A DNA stretch of 64,000 bases, taken from assembly GCA_965226245.1 (NCBI GenBank), contig CBDDCL010000015.1:3596001-3660000 (forward strand), given 5' to 3'. The position numbers and the translations under genes were made by a program. A model generated the notes under the pieces. It was not told the DNA's origin and did no database searches. It worked only from the letters and a program-made list of their open reading frames with translations. Positions 18,239 through 27,267 of the stretch are shown here, piece by piece (the first letter of the stretch is position 1; each line of letters begins with the position of its first letter). This DNA comes from CBDCYS01 sp965226245 (lineage in GTDB: Bacteria > Acidobacteriota > Terriglobia > Bryobacterales > UBA6623).

Positions 18239-21200
18239 TTGTATCGATCCAGTCCCTATGACCGTGCGAGCGTGATTGCCGATTTCGATAGTATCCGGAT
18301 TGGCCTGGCATCTCCTGAAAAGATTCGGAGCTGGTCTCATGGCGAAGTGCTCAAGCCGGAGACGATCAATTACCGTACGTTTAAGCCGGAAAGAGACGGG
18401 CTATTTTGCGCCAAGATATTCGGTCCCACGACGGATTGGGAATGTCTTTGCGGCAAATACAAGCGAATGAAGCACCGCGGGGTCATTTGTGACAAGTGCG
18501 GTGTTGAAGTCACACTCAACCGGGTGCGCCGCGAGAGGCTCGCTCACATCGAACTGGCTTCACCTTGTTCCCATGTTTGGTTCTTCAAAGGCCTCCCGAG
18601 CCGCATTGGCCAGTTGCTGGATATCAGTTTGCGGGAACTGGAGCGGGTTCTCTACTTTGAAGCTTTCGTCGTCGTTGACCCGGGAGAGGTATCTGCCCTG
18701 ACCGCGGGAGAGGTTCTCAGCGACGAACGGAAACGGCAACTCGATCAGGAATTTCCAGGCCAATTTGTGGCCCTGATGGGCGCCGAGGGCATCAAGGAGC
18801 TGCTGAAGAAGATCGAGCTGAACGGGTTGGCGAAAGAGCTTCGCACCAAGATGAAAGAGGAGACTTCGCTTCAAAAGAAGCTCAAGTTCACGCGGCGGCT
18901 CAAGGTCGCCGAAGCTTTTCGCAAGTCGGGCAACAAGCCCGAGTGGATGGTTCTCGATGTAATTCCCGTCATTCCGCCCGAGCTTCGGCCGTTGGTTCCG
19001 CTCGATGGAGGCCGCTTCGCGACCTCCGACCTCAATGATCTCTACCGGCGGGTCATCAACCGCAACAACCGGCTAAAAAAACTCATGGAGCTGAGCGCTC
19101 CCGACGTCATCGTGCGCAATGAAAAGCGCATGCTGCAGGAGGCGGTGGATGCGCTGTTTGACAACGGCCGCCGCGGACACGTGCTTCGCGGCGCCAACAA
19201 TAGGCCGCTCAAGTCTCTCTCCGATACGTTGAAAGGCAAGCAAGGCCGTTTCCGCCAGAACCTTCTCGGTAAGCGCGTCGATTATTCCGGACGGTCCGTG
19301 ATTGTAGTCGGGCCCGAATTGAAGCTGCATCAGTGCGGCTTGCCCAAGCAGATGGCGATCGAGCTGTTCAAACCGTTTATCTACCAGCGCCTGGAGCAGC
19401 GCGGGCACTGTACAACGATCAAACAGGCGAAAGAACTGGTCGAGCAGCAGGACGGGGTCGTCTGGGACATCTTGGAAGAGGTGATCAAAGATCATCCCGT
19501 TCTTCTCAACCGCGCGCCCACCCTGCACCGGCTCGGCATTCAGGCCTTCGAGCCTGTTTTGGTCGAGGGCAAGGCTATTAAGATCCACCCGCTGGTGTGC
19601 ACGGCCTTCAATGCGGATTTTGACGGGGATCAAATGGCGGTTCACATTCCGCTGTCGCCGGAAGCTCAGGTCGAGGCGGAAGTCTTGATGCTGAGCGCCA
19701 ATAACATCCTTTCGCCGGCCAATGGCGCCCCGATCACCACGCCTTCGCAAGACATGGTGCTGGGCCTGTATTACCTCACTAAAGCGCGGCCCGGAGCCAA
19801 GGGCGAAGGACGCACCTTTGGAAGCACCGAAGAAGTGATCTTGGCGCTGGAGATGGGCGAAGTCGCGACGCTCACGCCTATCAAGCTCTACTACACCGGA
19901 CGCGTGATTGACCTGGTCAACGCTTTCGATAACCAGAACATTCTCCATGCAGAGCCCGTCGAGTTCAGGAAGCAACACATGGACACGACGGTCGGCCGGG
20001 TCATTCTCAATGACCATGTGCCGGACAGGATGCCATTTATTAACGGTATCCTGAAGAAAAAGGGTCTGGCGCAACTGGTTCAGTACTGCTACCTTCAGTT
20101 CGGCCGTGAGCAGACCGTCACGATGCTCGACAAGTTGAAGGATCTGGGCTTTGAATACGCCACGAAAGCGGGAATCTCCATCGGTATTGACGACATGGTT
20201 GTCCCGGCGGAAAAAGCGCGCCTGGTCAAGGGAGCGCAAAAGGAAGTGATGGCCGTTGAACAGCAGTATCTCGACGGCGCCATCACGCACGGTGAGCGCT
20301 ACAACAAGATCATTGAAATTTGGTCGAAGGTCACCGAGCGCGTCTCGGACGAGATGTTCGAAGGCATGGAATCCCAAGACAACAGCGGAGCTGAGATCAA
20401 CCCGATCTACATCATGGCCGACTCCGGGGCGCGCGGATCGAAGCAGCAGATTCGCCAGTTGTCCGGCATGCGCGGGCTGATGGCCAAGCCCAGCGGCGAG
20501 ATCATCGAGACGCCGATCACGGCGAACTTCCGCGAAGGCCTGAACGTGCTGCAGTACTTCATTTCAACGCACGGCGCACGCAAAGGATTGGCCGATACCG
20601 CGCTGAAAACCGCCGATTCGGGCTACCTCACCCGCCGTCTTGTCGATGTTGCGCAGGACGTCATCATTACGGCGCCGGACTGCAATACGAGCGAGGAAAT
20701 CTTTGTCGAGCCGATCGTCGAGTCGGGAGAGATCATCGAATCCCTTCGAGACCGCATCGTAGGACGGGTTTCCCTCGAAGAGATCAAAGACTATGAAGGC
20801 GATACCATCGTCGAAGTCAACCAGGAAATCACCGAGGATCTGGCGGCGGCGATCCAAGCCGCCGGCATTGAGCGAGTCAATATCCGCTCGGTGCTGACGT
20901 GTGAAGCCGAACGCGGTGTTTGCCGCATGTGCTACGGGCGCAACTTGGCCACGGGACGCTTGGTCGAGCGTGGCGAGGCGGTCGGAGTGATTGCGGCTCA
21001 ATCGATCGGGGAGCCCGGAACGCAGCTCACCATGCGGACGTTCCATATCGGCGGAACGGCCACGCGAGTCAGCGAGCAGTCGACGCAAGACGCCAAGTCG
21101 GACGGGTTCGCGAAGTTCATCGGGATCACCACGGTTCGCAACAAAACCGGCGACCTGGTCGCCATGAACCGCAACGGCATCCTGGCCATTGTGGATGAAC

Positions 21201-22456
21201 AAGGCCGCGAGAAAGAGCGCTATCAGGTGGTTTATGGCGCCAAGTTCCGGGTGGCGGACGGTGACCCGGTTACCGCAAACCAAATCTTGCTGGAGTGGGA
21301 TCCCTACACTTTCTCGATTCTGACCGAGGACGGTGGAAGGTGCCACTTCGTTGACTTGCAGGAAGGCGTTTCGCTGCAGGAGCAGATAGACGAAGTGACC
21401 GGCATGTCGCAGTGGGTCGTAACGGATTCACCTGATGAGAAGCGGCAGCCGCAGATTGAGATTCGCGGCGGCAAGGGAAAGACGAAACGGAAGTATCTGA
21501 TTCCGACGAACGCCCACCTGATGGTTCGCGACGGAGACGACATCCACGCCGGGGACGTGCTGGCGAAGATTCCTCGCGAAACCACGAAGACGAAGGACAT
21601 TACCGGCGGCCTGCCTCGCGTAGTGGAATTGTTTGAAGCGCGGCGGCCCAAAGAAACAGCCGTCATCTCGGAAATCGACGGCGCTGTCCGCTATGGCGAA
21701 ATCTCCAAGGGGCAGCGCAAGATCTACGTCGTGGCCGAGAACGGAGAAGAGCGCGAGTATTCGCTGCCACGCGGCGTGCACATCAATGTCCAGGAGGGGG
21801 AGCGTGTCCAGGCCGGCGAGCCGCTGATGGACGGGCCGCGGGATCCGCACGACATCCTGGCGGTTCTCGGCGAAAAGGAACTGCAAAAGTATCTCGTCAA
21901 CGAGATCCAAGAGGTCTACCGTTTGCAGGGTGTCAACATCAATGACAAGCACCTTGAAGTCATCGTTCGTCAGATGATGCGCTGGATCAAGGTGGAAGAG
22001 GTCGGCGACTCTGAGTTCCTGCTGGAGCAAGTCGTGGATAAATTCAAATTCCAAACCACCAACAGCGCCTTGGGAGCCAGCGGCGACGAGCCTGCTATCG
22101 GACGGCCGCTGCTGATGGGAATCACCAAGGCGTCTCTGGCGACGGATTCGTTCATTTCCGCCGCCTCGTTCCAGGAGACGACGCGCGTTCTCACGGAAGC
22201 TTCGATCAGCGGTCGCGTGGATTATCTCCGCGGCCTCAAGGAGAACGTCATCGTCGGACGCCTGATTCCCGCCGGTACGGGTCTCGACATTTACCGCCGG
22301 GTGAAAATTGCCGGCGAAGACGAGCCCGAAGAGATTGTTCCCGAAGTCGAATACCTGAGCGGCGTTCCCGGCTACGGTGACGAAACTCCCATCGAGTACC
22401 CCGCCGGACTGGCCGAGGAAGCTGTTCCCGAGACCCTGGCCCCTCCCGCGGAATAG
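18239..22456 (+). CDS. rpoC: DNA-directed RNA polymerase beta' subunit
   Basis: 1,405 aa. Seen: the N-terminal zinc site CLCGKYKRMKHRGVICDKCG, the catalytic magnesium loop NADFDGDQM at residues 458-466, the bridge helix/trigger loop region (GARGSKQQIRQLSGMRGLM), and the second zinc site (CEAERGVCRMCYGR). The start is a TTG at 18239: GGAGG at 18229-18233 is well placed and the protein begins YRSSPYDRASVIADFDSIRI as expected. It ends the ribosomal-RNA polymerase block; no clear rho-independent terminator was seen just after it. Confidence 0.98.
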   Translation: MYRSSPYDRASVIADFDSIRIGLASPEKIRSWSHGEVLKPETINYRTFKPERDGLFCAKIFGPTTDWECLCGKYKRMKHRGVICDKCGVEVTLNRVRRERLAHIELASPCSHVWFFKGLPSRIGQLLDISLRELERVLYFEAFVVVDPGEVSALTAGEVLSDERKRQLDQEFPGQFVALMGAEGIKELLKKIELNGLAKELRTKMKEETSLQKKLKFTRRLKVAEAFRKSGNKPEWMVLDVIPVIPPELRPLVPLDGGRFATSDLNDLYRRVINRNNRLKKLMELSAPDVIVRNEKRMLQEAVDALFDNGRRGHVLRGANNRPLKSLSDTLKGKQGRFRQNLLGKRVDYSGRSVIVVGPELKLHQCGLPKQMAIELFKPFIYQRLEQRGHCTTIKQAKELVEQQDGVVWDILEEVIKDHPVLLNRAPTLHRLGIQAFEPVLVEGKAIKIHPLVCTAFNADFDGDQMAVHIPLSPEAQVEAEVLMLSANNILSPANGAPITTPSQDMVLGLYYLTKARPGAKGEGRTFGSTEEVILALEMGEVATLTPIKLYYTGRVIDLVNAFDNQNILHAEPVEFRKQHMDTTVGRVILNDHVPDRMPFINGILKKKGLAQLVQYCYLQFGREQTVTMLDKLKDLGFEYATKAGISIGIDDMVVPAEKARLVKGAQKEVMAVEQQYLDGAITHGERYNKIIEIWSKVTERVSDEMFEGMESQDNSGAEINPIYIMADSGARGSKQQIRQLSGMRGLMAKPSGEIIETPITANFREGLNVLQYFISTHGARKGLADTALKTADSGYLTRRLVDVAQDVIITAPDCNTSEEIFVEPIVESGEIIESLRDRIVGRVSLEEIKDYEGDTIVEVNQEITEDLAAAIQAAGIERVNIRSVLTCEAERGVCRMCYGRNLATGRLVERGEAVGVIAAQSIGEPGTQLTMRTFHIGGTATRVSEQSTQDAKSDGFAKFIGITTVRNKTGDLVAMNRNGILAIVDEQGREKERYQVVYGAKFRVADGDPVTANQILLEWDPYTFSILTEDGGRCHFVDLQEGVSLQEQIDEVTGMSQWVVTDSPDEKRQPQIEIRGGKGKTKRKYLIPTNAHLMVRDGDDIHAGDVLAKIPRETTKTKDITGGLPRVVELFEARRPKETAVISEIDGAVRYGEISKGQRKIYVVAENGEEREYSLPRGVHINVQEGERVQAGEPLMDGPRDPHDILAVLGEKELQKYLVNEIQEVYRLQGVNINDKHLEVIVRQMMRWIKVEEVGDSEFLLEQVVDKFKFQTTNSALGASGDEPAIGRPLLMGITKASLATDSFISAASFQETTRVLTEASISGRVDYLRGLKENVIVGRLIPAGTGLDIYRRVKIAGEDEPEEIVPEVEYLSGVPGYGDETPIEYPAGLAEEAVPETLAPPAE

Positions 22457-22644
22457 ATCCATCCGGGGCCCTCGGCCGGCCTCCAACGTTGCCGGTGGAG
22501 GGGTTGTCCCTATCGAACCGGCCTCCGTAAAACGAAAAGCCGCGGGCTAGCGCGCTCGTCTGACTTGCCGCGCTGGGTGTTGCCGGACACACGTTCGCTT
22601 CTCGAAAAGCCAGTCTCGCCCCGAAACTCGCCGGGGCTCAAGTC

Positions 22645-22674
22645 TTGACAAGACCATCCTTTATAGGATATCGT
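22645..22674 (+). promoter_or_regulatory. putative promoter of the small membrane protein gene
   Basis: Perfect TTGACA at 22645-22650 and TATCGT at 22669-22674 with an 18-bp spacer, about 45 bp upstream of the ATG. An AGGAG (22709-22713) serves as ribosome-binding site. Confidence 0.5.
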
Positions 22675-22719
22675 AGTTTCAGTACTTACTGAAAAAACAA
22701 TAATAACAGGAGAAATGCT

Positions 22720-23067
22720 ATGCATGACGCTCACACGTTTCTGCTGGGGCTGGCCATTACGGTTGTGTTGAGCTTTGCCGTCGTCTGGTACCTGAAATCG
22801 GGTCTCAAGGGCATCTTGCTAGATCTTTGCGGAACCGAGCGAAGGGCGGAGTTCTGGATGGTATTCACGAACGTCACCTTGATACTGCTGCCTATCGTGT
22901 TTGCAATGCAGTTCCATTCCGTCACGGAAGAAAACGTTTCGGCGGTTTTCGCAATCAGCTACCAATTGAAATGGAGTTTTGTTGGACTGGTCACATCGGT
23001 GCTGGCTATTGGGGTAACAGTGAGCCTGTTTATTCGCTGGGAAACGGCTAGAGCTAGCGGCAAGTGA
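22720..23067 (+). CDS. small membrane protein, function unknown
   Basis: 115 aa with three hydrophobic segments (about residues 7-26, 47-63 and 81-103). Between segments 1 and 2 is a short charged loop LLDLCGTERRAEFWMVF. No family recognised; the protein does not show catalytic motifs. ATG 22720 has AGGAG upstream and its own likely promoter, so it is probably a monocistronic gene between rpoC and dnaG. Codon use is less GC-biased than in rpoC. Confidence 0.7.
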   Translation: MHDAHTFLLGLAITVVLSFAVVWYLKSGLKGILLDLCGTERRAEFWMVFTNVTLILLPIVFAMQFHSVTEENVSAVFAISYQLKWSFVGLVTSVLAIGVTVSLFIRWETARASGK

Positions 23068-23234
23068 CAACATCAGGAAAGACTCAAGGCTCCGGGGATA
23101 GCTGGGCACACCGCCAAACGGTACGGAAAAACACCGCCGGGACACTCTGTTTGTCAGACGTTCGCGGCTGATTCGCGCCGCTGCCGAAGCCGCCGCGCAG
23201 GTGCGATACGATTAGTTGCACAGCCTTTCAGCCT

Positions 23235-24986
23235 ATGGACTTTGCACAGCACGTCAAGTCGTCCGTCGATATCGTCGGCGTGTTGGGGGAATACGTCCGT
23301 CTCCGCAAACAGGGCCCCGATCGGTTTGTGGGACTGTGTCCTTTCCACACGGAAAAGACCCCTTCTTTCTCCGTTCATCAAGGCCTCCAGATCTACAAAT
23401 GTTTCGGCTGCGGGAAGGGAGGCGACGTCTTTTCATTCTTGATGGAGTTACAGGGACTCAGCTTCTATGAGGCTCTGAAAACGCTCGCCGAGCAGCATGG
23501 CATTCCCATGCCGCGGCGCCAGTTTGGAGAGCTTGCGGACGAAGAAAGCGCCCGCCGCGCCGCCCTCTACCGAATGCACGAGATCGCTCAGGAGGTGTTT
23601 CGGAAACAATTACAAAGTCCCCCGGGCGCGCATGCGCTAGAGTACACCAGACGCCGCTCTCTCAGCGAAGAAGTCATCGCCGAATTCGGTCTTGGCTATG
23701 CTGCCGCCAGAAGCCGGCTGATCGATCACTTCCAGCGCGAGGGCTTGCCGGACAAGCACCTCGAGGAGTCCGGATTGGTATCGAAGAGCCGCGAAGGCAC
23801 GGGATTCTACGACCGATTCCGGGACCGTTTGACCTTTCCCATCAGCAACGAAAATGGCCGCATCGTGGCTTTCGGCGCCCGAGCCCTGGCCGCGGACCAG
23901 CAGCCGAAATATCTCAATTCCGCTGAAACGCCGATCTATAAAAAGAGTTCTATTCTCTACAATCTGCAACGCGCCAAGGTGTCGATGCGGAAGCAGAATC
24001 GAGTCATCCTTGTGGAGGGTTACATGGATGTCATCGGCGTCCACGCGGCCGGATTCCCGTCCGTCGTGGCGACTTGCGGGACATCCCTCACGTCCGAGCA
24101 AGTGCGTGCCCTTCGACGTCACGTGGAGCTGGTCGTGATCAACTTCGATTCCGATTCGGCCGGCAAGAGCGCCGCGCAACGTTCCATCAACCTTCTGCTC
24201 GAAGAGGGTTTGAGCGTGCGAGTGCTGACGCTGCCCGATGGCCTGGATCCGGCCGACTTTTGCCAGAAGCACGGTTCGGACGCTTACCGCGCGCGTCTCG
24301 AAAACGCTCCGGACTACTACATTTGGCTGGCGGACCGCGCGCGTGAACAGTTTGACATGCACACCTCGGACGGCCGCGTGGGCGCCTTTCGGTTCCTCAT
24401 GCCGTCAATCCATCTGCTTCCCGACAAACTGAAGCGGGCTTCGCTAGCCGACGAGCTGGCGAACCACCTGGCGATCCCGCCGGGTCTTGTATTGGAACAG
24501 TTCCGGCGGGCAGCCACCGAGCGCCGGTCCGCGCCTCTCGACGCTGCCGCGACGGATCAGTTTTCGCCGGGAGAGAGCCTGCTGCTGAAACTCTTCTTGA
24601 AGTCCCCGGAGGCTCGCCAGGAAATGTTGCACGGCGTCGCTGAGATAGCGGCATCCGAGGATCTTCCGAGCGCCAAGATTTTCGAGGCGTTGAGGGTAGC
24701 CGAGTCATCCGAAGAACCGTTTCAGTACGCGGCTGCTGAAGGCCGCCTTGAAGAGAAGGATCGCAAACTTCTCTCGAAGATCGCCTTTGAAGAAGATGCC
24801 CACTCTTGTTCACTCGATGATGGACGGCAAGCCTGCGGCGCACTGCGTGTGCGGAGTTGGGAGCGGCGCTATCGATCCGTTCGCAGACAGATTGCGGAGG
24901 CCGAAAAGTCGGGAGACCGCCGCCAGGCGTTGCGGCTTCTTCAGCTCAAAACCAAGCTGGAACGCGAAAGAAAAACAACGTTTTAA
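23235..24986 (+). CDS. dnaG: DNA primase
   Basis: 583-aa primase that makes RNA primers for replication. Seen: N-terminal zinc finger CPFHTEKTPSF...KCFGCGKGGD (C35, H38, C56, C59); RNA polymerase domain with YLNSAETPIYKKSSILYNL; TOPRIM VILVEGYMDVIGVHAAG and INFDSDSAGKSAA; and a C-terminal helicase-interacting region ending in a basic helix. ATG 23235 is the natural N-terminus (MDFAQHVKSSVDIVGVLGEY). In most bacteria dnaG is followed directly by rpoD; here an IS1380 element lies between them. Confidence 0.97.
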   Translation: MDFAQHVKSSVDIVGVLGEYVRLRKQGPDRFVGLCPFHTEKTPSFSVHQGLQIYKCFGCGKGGDVFSFLMELQGLSFYEALKTLAEQHGIPMPRRQFGELADEESARRAALYRMHEIAQEVFRKQLQSPPGAHALEYTRRRSLSEEVIAEFGLGYAAARSRLIDHFQREGLPDKHLEESGLVSKSREGTGFYDRFRDRLTFPISNENGRIVAFGARALAADQQPKYLNSAETPIYKKSSILYNLQRAKVSMRKQNRVILVEGYMDVIGVHAAGFPSVVATCGTSLTSEQVRALRRHVELVVINFDSDSAGKSAAQRSINLLLEEGLSVRVLTLPDGLDPADFCQKHGSDAYRARLENAPDYYIWLADRAREQFDMHTSDGRVGAFRFLMPSIHLLPDKLKRASLADELANHLAIPPGLVLEQFRRAATERRSAPLDAAATDQFSPGESLLLKLFLKSPEARQEMLHGVAEIAASEDLPSAKIFEALRVAESSEEPFQYAAAEGRLEEKDRKLLSKIAFEEDAHSCSLDDGRQACGALRVRSWERRYRSVRRQIAEAEKSGDRRQALRLLQLKTKLERERKTTF

Positions 24987-25117
24987 CGACTGAAAAGTTA
25001 GCTGAAGTTGTCTAGAGATTTCAGGCCGGCGGTGCGGATAACAACTGAAAATCGTTGCGCGGGCAACTGTAAAACGCTTACATGACAAAGGACGCCTGGA
25101 GAAAATATCCGATATCA

Positions 25118-26915
25118 CCTGAATTATGCACAGGTTCGGCGTAGCCATCGCCGATGGAGTTGTGGCGGTAGCGGCAGTCGTGTCAACTCAGTGATTTAGC
25201 AAGTCGTCTTTTCTGCTGTTTCCTTCCCGGTTTGAGCCGCCTCCCAATTCCGGGCGGGCAAAAGCGGGCTCGCAAACGGCATGTTCCCAGTAGCTTGCGG
25301 CCCGTGCATAAAATTCTATGCGCAGCGCCCCTCAACGCAGCGCACCCTCCACCACCGGCGCGCAGCTCGATCCCGGCGGCGCCATCGCCCGCAGCCGCCG
25401 CATCAGCCGCTCGAACAGGCCCTGCTCCTGGTACTGATCGCTGTAGCTGATGCCCGTTCTGCCGGCATGCCGCCAGATCTTGGCCGCCACGAACAGAAAG
25501 CGCAGCCGCGCCGTCGCCAGGGTGGTGTGGCGCAGCTTCTCCGGGGTGGCGTCGGCTTCGCGCTGGAACAGCAGCAGCCAGCAGTTGAGGTTGTAGGCCA
25601 GCATGACCAACTGAAAGTGATTGCGGTTCATGTCAAAGCGGCGCGAAGGATGGGCCGCCAGCCCGGCGTCGTTGTTGGCTTCTTTGATGAGGTTCTCCGC
25701 CCCAGCCCGCTGGTTGTAAAACCACGCCACCGCCGCGATCGGCTCGGTGAGGTTGGTGACGAACACGCGGTAGGTGTAAGCGCTGGTTGCAAACAACTGA
25801 TATTGCTCGACTTCGTCGGTTTCCGGCTCCTTTTCATAACGCAGCGCGACAAAGCGGCAGGCCCTGCCCCAGCCTTGCGGCTGGTAGAGGAATTCGCACT
25901 CCGCCGCAGCGTCGCTGTGGGGCGAGGGCTTCCATTCCGCTTGCTGCAACTGCTCGACCAGTCGCCTGGTCTTGCGCGCCACGATGACGAACTGACAATG
26001 CGCTTGTTCGTAGGCTGCCACCGCTTCCCAGCAATAAAAGCCGGAATCGGCCCGCGCCAAGATCCGCTTCACACTGGCCGGCAAAGCCTGGAAAGCACTT
26101 TCGAGGTGCGCCGCGATCTCTTTGCCCGTGGGCCGGTCGCCATTGTGCAACCCGCCCATCAGGTATTCGCGCGTCTCGGCCAGGAAGGTCAGTATCGGCT
26201 GGTAGCTGCGCTTGCCCTTGTTCTTGGGGTTGTAGCTCTTGCGCCCGCCCATCTGCTGGCCGTAGAGGGTGTGCACGGTGGTGTCGGTGTCCAGCGTCAC
26301 CGTGGTCAACCGCACGTTGGCCGCCGCCCAGGCTCGTTCGCGCAGTTGGCGCTGCATCGACAGGATCTGCCGCGCCACGTTGAGATGCAGCGAGGCCAGA
26401 AAGCGCCACAGCGTGGATTGCGGCGGCAGCCGCGTCACTTGCAAGATGCCGGTCAGGATGGGGTCGCGCGCGATGAAGCGGAGTTGGTTGAGCCGCGCAA
26501 AGCCGACATAGAGGCCCAGCACGAGGGCCAGCACAAACTGGTAGAGGCTCATCACACGGGTGATTCGTTTGACGCTGAGGGTTTGTTCCAGCAGCTCTTG
26601 GAAGCCGAGTTTTTCGAGCAGGGTGGCGACCGGCAGCAGGCCGCCGTAGGGAGTCAGATTCTTGCCGCGGAAGTGATAGGGCGTGGAAGCCCCGATTTTA
26701 TTGGGCTGCGGAGCCGTCGCGCCGCGGCCTTGTTTGGCGGGGTTTTTGGAGCTATGCTGTTTTCGCTTGGTAACCATTTGGGTGACCTTCTTGGGGTTGG
26801 CTGGCGAAGCTGAAATCTTTGCCAGCCTACCTTATTACCCCATGTTTTCGGGGGTCGCCCAATGGTCCCTCGCGGCACAGCCCTCCTCAGGTGTACCCGC
26901 AGTGCATAATTCAGG
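25118..26915. mobile_element. intact IS1380-family element between dnaG and rpoD
   Basis: 1,798 bp bounded by inverted repeats CCTGAATTATGCAC (25118-25131) and GTGCATAATTCAGG (26902-26915). The 5-bp sequence TATCA occurs immediately outside both ends (25113-25117 and 26916-26920), the expected target duplication. It contains one transposase gene on the minus strand, so the insertion is recent and probably still complete. Confidence 0.9.
25332..26777 (-). CDS. IS1380-family transposase
   Basis: 481-aa DDE transposase. Seen: an N-terminal PYGGLLPVATLLEKLGFQEL region; TLDTDTTVHTLYG carrying the first aspartate; LARADSGFYCWEA with the second; and FYNQRAGAENLIKEANNDAG with the glutamate in the Y-x-R-x-x-x-E-x-x-K-E pattern. 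The start codon at 26777 gives a basic N-terminus, VTKRKQHSSKN. The gene fills most of the element and is transcribed opposite to dnaG and rpoD. Confidence 0.93.
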   Translation of the reverse strand: MVTKRKQHSSKNPAKQGRGATAPQPNKIGASTPYHFRGKNLTPYGGLLPVATLLEKLGFQELLEQTLSVKRITRVMSLYQFVLALVLGLYVGFARLNQLRFIARDPILTGILQVTRLPPQSTLWRFLASLHLNVARQILSMQRQLRERAWAAANVRLTTVTLDTDTTVHTLYGQQMGGRKSYNPKNKGKRSYQPILTFLAETREYLMGGLHNGDRPTGKEIAAHLESAFQALPASVKRILARADSGFYCWEAVAAYEQAHCQFVIVARKTRRLVEQLQQAEWKPSPHSDAAAECEFLYQPQGWGRACRFVALRYEKEPETDEVEQYQLFATSAYTYRVFVTNLTEPIAAVAWFYNQRAGAENLIKEANNDAGLAAHPSRRFDMNRNHFQLVMLAYNLNCWLLLFQREADATPEKLRHTTLATARLRFLFVAAKIWRHAGRTGISYSDQYQEQGLFERLMRRLRAMAPPGSSCAPVVEGALR

Positions 26916-27034
26916 TATCACACAACATGTTTCAGCCAATCGTGCTGATATCTCAGAGGGAATCCGCCGCTACAAAGATAAAGTGTTTCGCTCGGAATAG
27001 GCGTGCCGCAAGTACTACCCGGTTTGCCGCCATG

Positions 27035-27066
27035 TTGACATGGCGCTGTAGCGTTTGTTGTAGAAT
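27035..27066 (+). promoter_or_regulatory. putative rpoD promoter
   Basis: Perfect TTGACA at 27035-27040 and TAGAAT at 27061-27066; the 20-bp spacer is longer than optimal. It lies downstream of the IS, so rpoD probably keeps its own expression despite the insertion. Confidence 0.4.
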
Positions 27067-27151
27067 GATAGCACCTTGTTGGGGAGCTTAACGAGCGATC
27101 GGGCAAGTAGCGGCGAAACGGATCACACCAGTCGAGGCTGGCTACAGTGTT

Positions 27152-27233
27152 CTTAAGCGCGCCGACAGTTACCCGAACCAGGGGCACTGTGGCAACCAGG
27201 AGGCTGGCGGGGAACGCGGACCTGGCGCTTAAG
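27152..27233 (+). ncRNA. structured leader or small RNA upstream of rpoD
   Basis: CTTAAGCGC (27152-27160) pairs perfectly with GCGCTTAAG (27225-27233). Inside it, ACAGT and ACTGT (around 27165 and 27187) close a second hairpin. A promoter-like sequence lies about 85 bp upstream. It does not match a riboswitch or housekeeping RNA that I recognise; it may be the rpoD 5' leader or an independent small RNA. Confidence 0.35.
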
Positions 27234-27267
27234 CCGGCGGTTCTTCTGGGAAGCGCAGGGTTGACCA

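Larger units (their letters stand above)
26921..27267. other. rpoD upstream region, now detached from dnaG
   Basis: Non-coding stretch between the IS1380 right end and the rpoD start. It holds a likely promoter (27035-27066) and a strongly structured leader (27152-27233), described separately. Confidence 0.6.

Noticed and set aside
27080..27260. Cobalamin or other known riboswitch upstream of rpoD
   Set aside because: Some short strings resemble riboswitch boxes, but order and spacing do not fit any consensus I know. It is kept only as a structured leader.
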